Shown one piece after another: positions 6,488 through 13,078 of a stretch of DNA of 14,137 nt (the stretch's first letter is position 1; every line of letters begins with the position of its first letter). A program made the translations under genes and the position numbers. The notes under the pieces are model-generated. The model was not told the DNA's origin. It did not search any database and saw only the letters and a program-made list of their open reading frames with translations. Location: the NCBI GenBank assembly GCA_003242315.1, contig QGUY01000085.1, positions 1-14,137 of the forward strand, written 5' to 3'. Origin of the DNA: Bacteroidota bacterium. Lineage in GTDB: Bacteria; Bacteroidota; Bacteroidia; Cytophagales; Cyclobacteriaceae.

Positions 6488-7875
6488 TTCAAAACCCACG
6501 GTTCCCTCTGCGGTCTGGCCAGCATCGCAGTCGCCTCTGCATCATTATTCTTAAACTGCTCCTTTCTCGGATCCCAATAGATTTTCCGGTCCAGCTTCAT
6601 GGCAATGTGATGGAGCAGGCATGCGGTGCAGGAGCGGTGTGCTTCTTCAACGGGCGCGATGGTGGGCTTGTTGTCGCGGATGGCTTCCAGCCAGTTGGCG
6701 TGGTGATCCGTGCTCACCATGTGGTGGAACTCATCGGGACCGATCTGCGACTTGATGATTTTCGGATCACTGGCATCCAGCGGCTTCGTGCCATCAGCAT
6801 TCGGCACCGGATCGCTTGCTGTGGCCTGATAATTTCCGCGGGTCACAAATATCCATCCTTCCGTGCCTTCGAATTTGACGCCGTTCGGTAACTCATTACT
6901 GACCGTCATCTGCACGCCGTTTTCATACAGCGCATGCGTCGTGAAGATACCGTGCACATCCCATAGACCGGACTTCGGAAACTCGGCATGACCCCATACC
7001 TCAACAGGACCGGTAAGTTCTGTGCCCATGCCCCAGTGAGCGGAGTCGATATGGTGCGCGCCCCATCCGGTGATCATCCCGGCACCGAACTGTTCACAGC
7101 GCAGCCATCCGGGGCGGTCGTAACTGTCTTGCGGGTGAACGCGCTTCTCCGTGTAGTAGACGTAAGGCGTTGACCCCAGCCACATGTCGTAATTGAGATT
7201 AGGAGGAATCGGCATCTCTGGTTCTTCATCACCGGAAGGATCACCGGGTAGTCCGACGTACACCCTCTTAAGCTCCCCGATGCGACCATTGCGAACCAGC
7301 TCCGCGGCATACCGGAATTGTTCAGACGAACGCTGCTGGCTGCCGATCTGGAATTTCACACCGCTCTTGCTGATAACGTCGCTCATGAATCGTCCTTCTG
7401 CAATGGTGAGTGATGCAGGTTTCTGCAAATAGATGTGCTTGCCTGCACGTGCAGCGTCGACGGCGATTGCCGCATGCCAGTGGTCGGGCGTGCTGATGAG
7501 CACGGCGTCAATGTCCTTGTTGGCAATCAGCTCGCGATAGTCGTGATACACCTTCACGCCATCAAAGGGTTTCCCGGTCTTTTCGGCATAGACTTTGTTG
7601 ACGAGTTGCTTTGCGTCGGCGGCGCGCTTCGTATCCAGGTCGCATACCGCGACAATCTGAGCGTAGTCGTGACGCCATACTCCCGGCATGTCGTGCACCC
7701 TCGATATCCGGCCTGTGCCGATGGCTCCAACATTGATGCGATTCGAAGGTGAATACTTGCCAAGCACCCGGGCTGGAACGATCGTGGGAAAACCTATCGC
7801 CACAGTCGCCAGGGCAGCACCCTTGGCAGTTGTTGTAATGAACCTTCTTCTTGATATGGCGGACTTCTTTTTCAT
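6484..7875 (-). CDS. Tat-exported Gfo/Idh/MocA family oxidoreductase
   Basis: 463 residues from ATG 7875. The N-terminus has a twin-arginine signal, SRRRF (8-12), followed by a weakly hydrophobic stretch to about residue 35, so a folded, cofactor-loaded enzyme is probably sent across the inner membrane. The Rossmann fold opens with INVGAIGTGRIS (47-58) and has aspartate 79 at the end of the second strand (VAVCDLD), a position that often favours NAD(H). STPDHWHAA (128-136) and QKP (151-153, variant of EKP with the lysine kept) follow. GWGAHHIDSAHWGMG (270-284) supplies the histidine/aspartate region of the active site. The family oxidises or reduces sugars and cyclitols; the exported branch often uses tightly bound nicotinamide cofactor. 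The substrate is not determinable. It lies downstream of the unknown membrane protein gene on the same strand but 400 bp away, so it probably has its own promoter. Confidence 0.92.
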   Translation of the reverse strand: MKKKSAISRRRFITTTAKGAALATVAIGFPTIVPARVLGKYSPSNRINVGAIGTGRISRVHDMPGVWRHDYAQIVAVCDLDTKRAADAKQLVNKVYAEKTGKPFDGVKVYHDYRELIANKDIDAVLISTPDHWHAAIAVDAARAGKHIYLQKPASLTIAEGRFMSDVISKSGVKFQIGSQQRSSEQFRYAAELVRNGRIGELKRVYVGLPGDPSGDEEPEMPIPPNLNYDMWLGSTPYVYYTEKRVHPQDSYDRPGWLRCEQFGAGMITGWGAHHIDSAHWGMGTELTGPVEVWGHAEFPKSGLWDVHGIFTTHALYENGVQMTVSNELPNGVKFEGTEGWIFVTRGNYQATASDPVPNADGTKPLDASDPKIIKSQIGPDEFHHMVSTDHHANWLEAIRDNKPTIAPVEEAHRSCTACLLHHIAMKLDRKIYWDPRKEQFKNNDAEATAMLARPQREPWVLK

Positions 7876-8275
7876 GGTTTCAGATTTTCAAATTCAGACG
7901 CCGATATTATTCTTTATTTAAAGATACTCAAGTAACTGATTTTCAGTAACCCATTACCATTAAACAAAACTTATCCTTTTACACTATAGTCTGCCTCCGG
8001 AAGACTTTCCTTACCATCCTGTACCTTCCTTCAGCTAAATGATTTTACACTAGCGGGAATGACATGTTGCACCTGCATAATCCGCTCTCTGAAGGTTGCG
8101 AATTGTTGCGTAATTGTTGCAAGGATGAGGTATCACATCTCATGCAAATCCACACGGCAATTCATCCGAAGGCATTTCGCAATGGGTCGACTGATGAATG
8201 TCGTTTGTTGCGTAAAAAAGTACAAGGCTTACTTTACAAGAGGATGTCGCCGCGGTAGGCTGGTTGCCGCCATTG
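7876..8275. other. 400-bp region without a convincing gene
   Basis: AT-rich on the left (7876-7990, with the run TATTATTCTTTATTTAAAG), where the promoter of the minus-strand oxidoreductase at 7875 should lie; no clear -33/-7 pair is seen. A repeated GTTGCG/AATTGTTGC pattern occurs at 8094-8121. An open frame at 8064-8258 on the plus strand (64 codons, starting MLHLHNPLSEG) ends 17 bp before the stop of the facing gene. It is cysteine- and charge-rich, has no recognisable motif, and is treated as unproven. No clear terminator is visible. Confidence 0.5.
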
Positions 8276-8941
8276 TCAGCTGCGATGTGTAAGGGCGTTG
8301 ACGATCGCGTTGGTTCTTTCCAGCACAACAGTGAACGAGAGCCTCCCGCGAACGCCGATGTGCAGCTGGTCGTCGTCGGGACTGTCGACGCGGTACTCGA
8401 GTGTTTCCCAGTATGAGTCGAGGGGACCGACGCTTCTGAAATCGGTATTGACGCCTGCACTGTAGAGAATGAAGTTATTGAGTCGGGGTCCGCGCAGTTC
8501 GACGGTGGCGATGTGGTATCCTGGGCGATCGTTCTCGAAGAGGATGAACGTGCGTGCTCCCGAATACACAGTATGATCTCCTCCATCTTCTTCGATCCGG
8601 TAGAAGACTTTGAGTATTATTTTCTCACCGTCGATGTAAATGTTGGAAGAGAGACGGACCGGAACATAGTCGCCCGGGCTGGTGTCCATTTCAGGATCAC
8701 CCTGTATCCGGGGCCAGCATCCGATCATTTCGATGTCTCGCACTTCGTCTATCCGCACCGGAGCGGGTAACGCAGTTGCGCAAACTTTCCAGGGATCTTG
8801 CGCCAGTCGTCGCATCATGTCAGGATTAACCAGGTGCCCGCGATCCAGCATGAGCCAACCTGCCAGCATCATGGCTGCAAACCCTACCGTGAGAATCACG
8901 CGGCCCTTTTTGCCTTTGCCATGGATAGTAAACAGGTTCAT
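8276..8941 (-). CDS. Membrane-anchored protein of unknown function
   Basis: 221 residues from ATG 8941. The frame is open to ATG 9142, but the extra 67 residues are low-quality sequence that would leave only 6 bp to the divergent gene, so the internal start is preferred. A basic stretch GKGKKGR is followed by a single hydrophobic helix (about 14-33, VILTVGFAAMMLAGWLML), giving an N-in anchor or uncleaved signal. The remainder (about 60-221) is dominated by alternating strands such as VPVRLSSNIYIDGEKIILKV, RTFILFEND and GRLSFTVVLER, which suggests a beta-sandwich exposed outside the inner membrane. The segment IEMIGCWPRIQGDPEMD carries one of two cysteines. I do not recognise the family. It is divergent from the oxidoreductase/TIM-barrel pair, with a 207-bp shared upstream region. 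Confidence 0.65.
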   Translation of the reverse strand: MNLFTIHGKGKKGRVILTVGFAAMMLAGWLMLDRGHLVNPDMMRRLAQDPWKVCATALPAPVRIDEVRDIEMIGCWPRIQGDPEMDTSPGDYVPVRLSSNIYIDGEKIILKVFYRIEEDGGDHTVYSGARTFILFENDRPGYHIATVELRGPRLNNFILYSAGVNTDFRSVGPLDSYWETLEYRVDSPDDDQLHIGVRGRLSFTVVLERTNAIVNALTHRS

Positions 8942-9148
8942 TTGCGGGACAACTACGGGGCTTAATGGAGAAACGTGCCCGGAGTAAACCGTGGTGAACC
9001 AATTTTTTTTGCCTGAATGTGTTAAGTGTGTAAATGAACACCAGAATTGCGTGGAATTCTTGTATCCATCGCTTTCCGAATTCATTAAATTGATTCCGAA
9101 TGTCACTGAAATCAGTGAGGTGTTTTCGAAGTCACAAATCATCCACCA
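8942..9148. promoter_or_regulatory. Divergent upstream region with paired 8-mers and a dyad
   Basis: TTCCGAAT occurs at 9074-9081 and again at 9094-9101, exactly 20 bp apart, which is close to two helical turns. A perfect dyad CACTGA-AA-TCAGTG follows at 9104-9117, about 31 bp before the plus-strand start at 9149. Sites of this kind could bind a dimeric regulator shared by the divergent genes. The core promoter itself is not identified, and chance is not excluded for such short words. Confidence 0.3.
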
Positions 9149-10657
9149 ATGAACAACAAGGGTAACATCAACCGCCGGGAGTTTATCGGAACTGCCGCTG
9201 CGGCATCATTAGCATTCACCATCGTTCCTCGTCACGTCGTCGGCGGTCCGGGATTCGTGCCACCAAGCGACAAAGTCAATCTTGCCTACATCGGCTGTGG
9301 TACCCAGGGCCTTCGCGAAATGTGCGACATTATCACGAACCCTGAGTTGCATATCGTCTCGGTATGCGATCCGAATAAGTTCAGCACCAACTACATCGAC
9401 TGGTCGCCAAACGGCATCCGCGATGACATCCGAAAGACACTTGGCGATTCCTCCTGGGGTGAGAATCTCAAGGGTATTCCCGGAGGAAGGGACGTTGGCA
9501 AGGAGGTCGTTGAAAAATACTATGCGAAGAATAAGCCGTCAGGAAAATACAAGGGCTGTAACGCATACAACGACTTCCGCGAATTACTCGAAAAGGAACG
9601 CGACATCGATGCCGTGAAGATCATGACACCGGATCACCTTCATGGGTACATATCCGTGGCTTCGATGAAAAAAGGAAAGCACGTTGTCATTCATAAGCCC
9701 CTTGCCAACCGGATGTATGAGGCGCGACTCGTCATCGACACCGCGAAGAAAACAGGTGTGAGTACTCACCTGCTCGCATGGAGCAAGCGCAGCGGGAACG
9801 AACTCGTGAAGAAGTGGATTGCCGAAGGGCGAATTGGAAAGCTGCTTGAAATTCATAACTGGTCCAATCGTCCCGTATGGCCACAATGGACCTCCAACCC
9901 GACCGACACGCCTCCGGTGCCGGAAGGCTTCGACTGGGATCTGTGGCTCGGCCCTGTACCCCATCGTCCCTACCATCCACACTATGCGCATAATGTATTC
10001 CGGGGGTGGTACGACTTTGGCGGAGGCAGTATTGCCGACATGGGGCACTACAGCCTGTGGCCACTCTTCCTTTCACTGGGCATCAACACTGCACCGCTTT
10101 CAGCGGAAGCATACGGTACAACCACGTGCGTCATTGATGGCAATGTCAGCCGTCCGCACAAGAACGACGTCGCCTTCCCTTATTCCTGCATCGTGCGCTT
10201 CCGCTTCCCGCAACAGGAAACGCTTCCGGCCTTCGACCTCTTCTGGTACGATGGGGGTATGAAGCCCCGTACGCCGGATGAATTGGGAGACAAGCCGCTT
10301 CCGCGGGAAGGAATGATGTTCGTCGGAGATCAAGGGAAAATCATCGCGGGTTTTCGTTGTGAAAAGCCGGTGCTCCTTCCGGAAAGCAAGATGCGTGAGG
10401 CCACGGGTGGCACGGAACCTCCGGAGGAAGTTGTCGAACGCGGCGAAGAACACTGGATACGCGCCTTCAAGAACAAGACGCAATCGCCGGGCAGTTTCAC
10501 ACTGGCAGGACCTGTCAGCGAAACGATCCTTCTCGGCGCCGTCGCCCTTCGCGCGGGAAAGAAGGTGCTCTACGATTCGGCGCAGATGAAGATCACGAAC
10601 GACGAGGCGGCCAACAAGTTCCTCTATCGTGAATACCGTCCCGGTTGGGAAATGTAG
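9149..10657 (+). CDS. Exported Gfo/Idh/MocA family oxidoreductase (Tat signal)
   Basis: 502 residues from ATG 9149. A twin-arginine motif NRREFIG (8-14) precedes a mild hydrophobic stretch AAAASLAFTIV, so Tat export is likely. The nucleotide fold starts at NLAYIGCGTQG (44-54) with aspartate 74 in SVCDP. KIMTPDHLHG (157-166), HKP (182-184, an EKP variant with the lysine kept) and GGGSIADMGHYSLWPLF (291-307, with D297 and H300 as likely active-site residues) complete the family pattern. At 502 residues it is longer than typical cytoplasmic members (about 330-390), owing to the signal, an insertion at about 80-135 (SPNGIRDDIRKTLGD and following), and an extended C-terminal domain. It probably oxidises or reduces a sugar outside the cytoplasm. 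The gene lies 16 bp before the TIM-barrel gene and almost certainly shares its transcript. It is clearly a different subfamily from the copy at 6484-7875. Confidence 0.92.
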   Translation: MNNKGNINRREFIGTAAAASLAFTIVPRHVVGGPGFVPPSDKVNLAYIGCGTQGLREMCDIITNPELHIVSVCDPNKFSTNYIDWSPNGIRDDIRKTLGDSSWGENLKGIPGGRDVGKEVVEKYYAKNKPSGKYKGCNAYNDFRELLEKERDIDAVKIMTPDHLHGYISVASMKKGKHVVIHKPLANRMYEARLVIDTAKKTGVSTHLLAWSKRSGNELVKKWIAEGRIGKLLEIHNWSNRPVWPQWTSNPTDTPPVPEGFDWDLWLGPVPHRPYHPHYAHNVFRGWYDFGGGSIADMGHYSLWPLFLSLGINTAPLSAEAYGTTTCVIDGNVSRPHKNDVAFPYSCIVRFRFPQQETLPAFDLFWYDGGMKPRTPDELGDKPLPREGMMFVGDQGKIIAGFRCEKPVLLPESKMREATGGTEPPEEVVERGEEHWIRAFKNKTQSPGSFTLAGPVSETILLGAVALRAGKKVLYDSAQMKITNDEAANKFLYREYRPGWEM

Positions 10658-10673
10658 GTCTAAAGGAAACATC

Positions 10674-11537
10674 GTGAATCGCAGAAACTTCATTGAGACG
10701 TCCCTGGCGATGAGCGCCATGGGCGTCCTAACAACGTCCGGTATGCAAGAGACATTCGCACGCCCGGCCGACGGGCCAAAGAAAGACGACATCTCGCTGG
10801 CGCAGTGGGCGCTGGTAGAAGAAATCCGCAGTGGCAAATGGAAAAATCTCGATTTCCCGCGCATTGCGCGCGAGGACTTCGGATTAAATGGCATTGAATT
10901 CGTGAACACCTTGTTTGAGGTCCCGACCTTAGGATACCTCAACCAACTTAAAAAGAACGCGGCTGATCATGGTGTGACGATGGTATTGATCATGGTTGAC
11001 GACGAGGGCGATGGTGCCGCACCTACCGCCGAAGGAAGAAAGGAGTTCGTGACTGCACACCGAAAGTGGGTCGACATCGCCCACTATCTGGGTTGCCATG
11101 CCGTCCGCACAAACTGCCGCGGTCCGGAGAACGCAGATCCGAAAGAGGGACTGAAATGGGCTGCTGAATCCTACAACATGCTCCTCGATTACGCGAAAGA
11201 TTCAGGCGTCTCTATCGTGATTGAAAACCATGGCGGTCTTTCCAACGACCCCGACTGGATGGTTGCACTGATGAAAGAAGTGAACAATCCCGCCTTCGGT
11301 ACCTATCCCGACTGGAGAAGGCCTTCCGATAACTTTGACAACTACACCTACCTGAAGAAAACCCTTCCCTACGCGAAAGGTATGTCGTACCGAAATCAAC
11401 CCACTGAAGAGCTGACCGCAAAGATGATCAAACTTGCAAAGGATGGTGGTTATAAAGGATGGTATGGGATCGAATCCTCTGGAAGGGACGCGATCAACGA
11501 GGGAATCAGGTTGTTAAAAAAATACTTGTTGTCGTAA
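10674..11537 (+). CDS. Exported sugar phosphate isomerase/epimerase-like TIM barrel
   Basis: 287 residues from GTG 10674, chosen because AAGGA lies 8 nt upstream and the protein then opens with a Tat-like signal NRRNFIETSLAMSAMG; an in-frame GTG at 10629 would overlap the preceding gene and bury the signal. The barrel belongs to the xylose-isomerase-like/AP endonuclease 2 superfamily: ISLAQWAL (strand 1), FGLNGIEFVN (69-78), AVRTNCRG (143-150), SIVIENHGG (180-188, metal-ligand E184), GTYPDWR (209-215, D213), AKGMSY (234-239) and GWYGIESSG (262-270, E267). The family isomerises, epimerises or dehydrates sugars with a divalent metal. The superfamily histidine ligand is not obvious near AKGMSY. 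Paired with the exported oxidoreductase directly upstream, a role in handling keto-sugar products in the envelope is inferred; the exact reaction is unknown. Confidence 0.87.
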   Translation: MNRRNFIETSLAMSAMGVLTTSGMQETFARPADGPKKDDISLAQWALVEEIRSGKWKNLDFPRIAREDFGLNGIEFVNTLFEVPTLGYLNQLKKNAADHGVTMVLIMVDDEGDGAAPTAEGRKEFVTAHRKWVDIAHYLGCHAVRTNCRGPENADPKEGLKWAAESYNMLLDYAKDSGVSIVIENHGGLSNDPDWMVALMKEVNNPAFGTYPDWRRPSDNFDNYTYLKKTLPYAKGMSYRNQPTEELTAKMIKLAKDGGYKGWYGIESSGRDAINEGIRLLKKYLLS

Positions 11538-11566
11538 ACCCGTCACGTTGTAGCACCAATGTAGTA

Positions 11567-11589
11567 GAGACGCCCAACCTGGGCGTCTC
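11567..11589. terminator. Perfect 10-bp hairpin at the left end of the repeat array
   Basis: GAGACGCCCA (11567-11576) pairs with TGGGCGTCTC (11580-11589) around the loop ACC. It lies 29 nt after the stop of the TIM-barrel gene, so it may end that transcript, although no T-run follows on the plus strand. Confidence 0.5.
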
Positions 11590-11723
11590 CTCGGAATGGG
11601 GACGTCGATTCGGGAAACACCCAGTGTGGAGAGACGCCCAGGTTGGAGAGACGTTCAACGACCAGGTTGAGGAGACGCCCAAGTTGGGGAGATGCCCAAA
11701 ATGTAGAGACGCCTAAAATAGAG

Positions 11724-11744
11724 AGACGCCCAGATTGGGCGTCT
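11724..11744. repeat. Perfect 9-bp hairpin in the middle of the array
   Basis: AGACGCCCA (11724-11732) pairs with TGGGCGTCT (11736-11744) around the loop GAT. It has the same design as the two end hairpins but a different loop. Its second arm occupies the place where the next 17-bp unit would start. Confidence 0.75.
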
Positions 11745-11860
11745 TCCTGGATTACGGAAACTACCATGTTCGGGAAACGACCGGTTTGGGAAAACTACCA
11801 GGGTTTTGGATATGTTCAGGTTCGGGAAACGCCCCAGGTTGAGGAGACGCCCAGATTGAG

Positions 11861-11883
11861 GAGACGCCCAGGTTGGGCGTCTC
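11861..11883. terminator. Perfect 10-bp hairpin at the right end of the array
   Basis: GAGACGCCCA (11861-11870) pairs with TGGGCGTCTC (11874-11883) around the loop GGT, the exact reverse complement of the left-end hairpin. On the minus strand it lies 27 nt beyond the stop of the flavoprotein gene, so a role in ending that transcript is possible. Confidence 0.5.
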
Positions 11884-11910
11884 TACTATATTCCTTCGAT
11901 CCAGTTAGTA

Positions 11911-12354
11911 CTAGAGAGGGACCTCATGATATTCTAATGCCCATTCAAGCATGAATCGAACGCGGATGGGATTAATGCGGTAAACGATAAGATTAGGATT
12001 GTCCGGTGTACCGAGGTAATGCTGCAGCAGTTTGTTGGCGTTCCAGATTTCCTGTAAGAGATTCTGGTCGCGTACCACCTCTGCGGTACCTGTGATGCGC
12101 ACCTGATTGTGGTCGTCATCCAGGTAGCACAATTCAACTTTGGGGTTTGCTTCGATCTCGGCGGTCTTTCTGTACGAGCGCAGGTTCGCTACATAGACAA
12201 CAAATCCATCGGTCCGCACTGGCGATACAGGTCGAACTCTTGGCTGATCGCCATCCATCGTCGCCAGCATGGGAAATCGTGTCTTCTTTACCAGCTCCGC
12301 CGCAAGGCGTGGTACGTCGTTCGGGTCAATGGATTGCGGTGCGGGTTTGGCCAT
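11911..12354 (-). CDS. Pyridoxamine 5'-phosphate oxidase-like flavin-binding protein
   Basis: 147 residues from ATG 12354. It has the split beta-barrel of the PNPOx-like superfamily: FPMLATMDGDQPRVRPVSPV (28-47), FVVYVANLRSYRKTAEIEANPKVELCYLDD and QVRITGTAEVV. Small members of this group (general-stress-protein-26-like) bind FMN, sometimes haem or F420, and are cytoplasmic; their substrates are mostly unknown. The RSYRKTAEIEANPKV segment is the usual phosphate-contact region. The protein is too short to be the vitamin B6 enzyme PdxH (about 210 residues) and lacks its C-terminal substrate segment. It stands alone: the TIM-barrel operon converges on it across the repeat array, and the VTT gene is divergent, 82 bp away. 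Confidence 0.87.
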   Translation of the reverse strand: MAKPAPQSIDPNDVPRLAAELVKKTRFPMLATMDGDQPRVRPVSPVRTDGFVVYVANLRSYRKTAEIEANPKVELCYLDDDHNQVRITGTAEVVRDQNLLQEIWNANKLLQHYLGTPDNPNLIVYRINPIRVRFMLEWALEYHEVPL

Positions 12355-12436
12355 AGCAATTCGGGTTTCGGAAATTTAATAAAGCCAGACTGAAAAGCAT
12401 TCCAATCACTATATTAACCACACCAACCATTTTTCA

Positions 12437-13078
12437 ATGCGGCTTTTATTTGTGTTTGTCGGACTCGCAGGTATTGTACTCCTGTCGTTCTTCCTGTTTG
12501 GGTCTCAGCTTACCGACACGTTCACGCAAGACGGTTCAGTAGCGTGGCTAAGCAAGTATGGTAGCTGGGCGTGGATTGCTGGGATAGCACTCCTGACGTC
12601 CGACCTGCTGTTGCCTTTACCGGCAACGATCGTCATGTCGGCCCTGGGTTACCTGTACGGCACGTTCGTGGGTGGACTCATCAGCGCACTTGGTTCATTT
12701 GTATCAGGAGCAGCCGGCTATTGGCTTTGCCGCCTGGCCGGCGAGAACGCCGCGCTGCGCATCCTGGGGCGAAAGGATTTCGATCGGGCGAAGCGAATGT
12801 CGCATAACGTCGGGGGCTGGCTCGTGGTGCTGTCGCGCTGGCTTCCCGTGTTTCCGGAGGTGATTGCATGTATCGCGGGTCTCACGCGAATGCCGGCGGG
12901 ATATTTTCACCTGGCACTCGCATGCGGGTCGGTGCCTCTCGGCTTTACCTATGCATGGATCGGGCACACTGGTCAGACACAACCGCTCCTGGCCCTCCTC
13001 TTCAGTGCGGTTCTTCCACCGCTGATATGGTTTTTTGTTCACCGTGCGATTCGCCGGTGGCAAATTGTATCGTCATGA
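12437..13078 (+). CDS. VTT (DedA/TVP38-type) membrane protein
   Basis: 213 residues from ATG 12437. An integral inner-membrane protein with hydrophobic segments at about 2-22, 43-62, 64-98 (including SALGYLYGTFVGGLISALGS), 126-150, 155-178 and 182-203. The VTT-domain signatures are a re-entrant region around LLLPLPATIVMSALGYLYG (57-75) and SRWLPVFPEVIACIAGLTRMP (133-153), matching the R-x-x-P...AG-x-x-x-M pattern of the family. Several DedA/VTT proteins are known to help recycle undecaprenyl phosphate or translocate lipids; which lipid applies here cannot be read from the sequence. The stop codon overlaps the start of the next gene as ATGA, so the beta-helix gene is probably translated from the same mRNA. 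Confidence 0.88.
   Translation: MRLLFVFVGLAGIVLLSFFLFGSQLTDTFTQDGSVAWLSKYGSWAWIAGIALLTSDLLLPLPATIVMSALGYLYGTFVGGLISALGSFVSGAAGYWLCRLAGENAALRILGRKDFDRAKRMSHNVGGWLVVLSRWLPVFPEVIACIAGLTRMPAGYFHLALACGSVPLGFTYAWIGHTGQTQPLLALLFSAVLPPLIWFFVHRAIRRWQIVSS

Larger units (their letters stand above)
11561..11889. repeat. Array of degenerate 17-bp units with 30-bp inverted ends
   Basis: The unit is close to GAGACGCCCAGGTTGGG. Unit starts near 11631, 11648, 11672, 11689, 11706, 11723, 11757, 11774, 11791, 11808, 11826, 11844 and 11861 are mostly spaced 17 bp, with missing slots at 11740 and 11878 filled by an inverted half-unit. Two sub-types alternate: GAGACGCCC and GGAAACGCCC. The left end (11561-11590) and right end (11860-11889) are inverted copies of each other at 29 of 30 positions. 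The array begins 23 bp after the stop of the TIM-barrel gene and ends 21 bp before the stop of the convergent flavoprotein gene. Reading frames through it (for example 11643-11954 plus and 11543-11767 minus) translate only the repeat and are not counted as genes. Confidence 0.88.

Noticed and set aside
6337..6891. Plus-strand frame of 184 codons with an LRLRSA peptide repeat
   Set aside because: The repeat is produced by the 24-bp DNA units, and the remainder is antisense to a well supported oxidoreductase gene.
8064..8258. Small plus-strand protein of 64 residues
   Set aside because: It has no motif, no clear ribosome binding site and unusual composition. It is recorded only as part of the intergenic description.
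8942..9142. 67-residue N-terminal extension of the unknown membrane protein
   Set aside because: The extension lacks any recognisable feature, would push the anchor helix to residue 81, and would leave only 6 bp to the divergent gene. ATG 8941 directly before the basic stretch and helix is the better start.
10629..10673. Upstream GTG start for the TIM-barrel protein
   Set aside because: It overlaps the previous gene and puts 15 extra residues ahead of the twin-arginine signal. GTG 10674 has AAGGA at proper spacing.
11561..11889. CRISPR array
   Set aside because: The units are only 17 bp and contiguous, with no unique spacers of constant length, and no cas genes are present.
11643..11954. 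Open frames through the 17-bp array on both strands (for example 103 codons plus, 74 codons minus)
   Set aside because: They translate only the repeat. A 17-bp period shifts frame at every unit, and the peptide RRPSWGDAQ-type pattern is what the DNA repeat forces.
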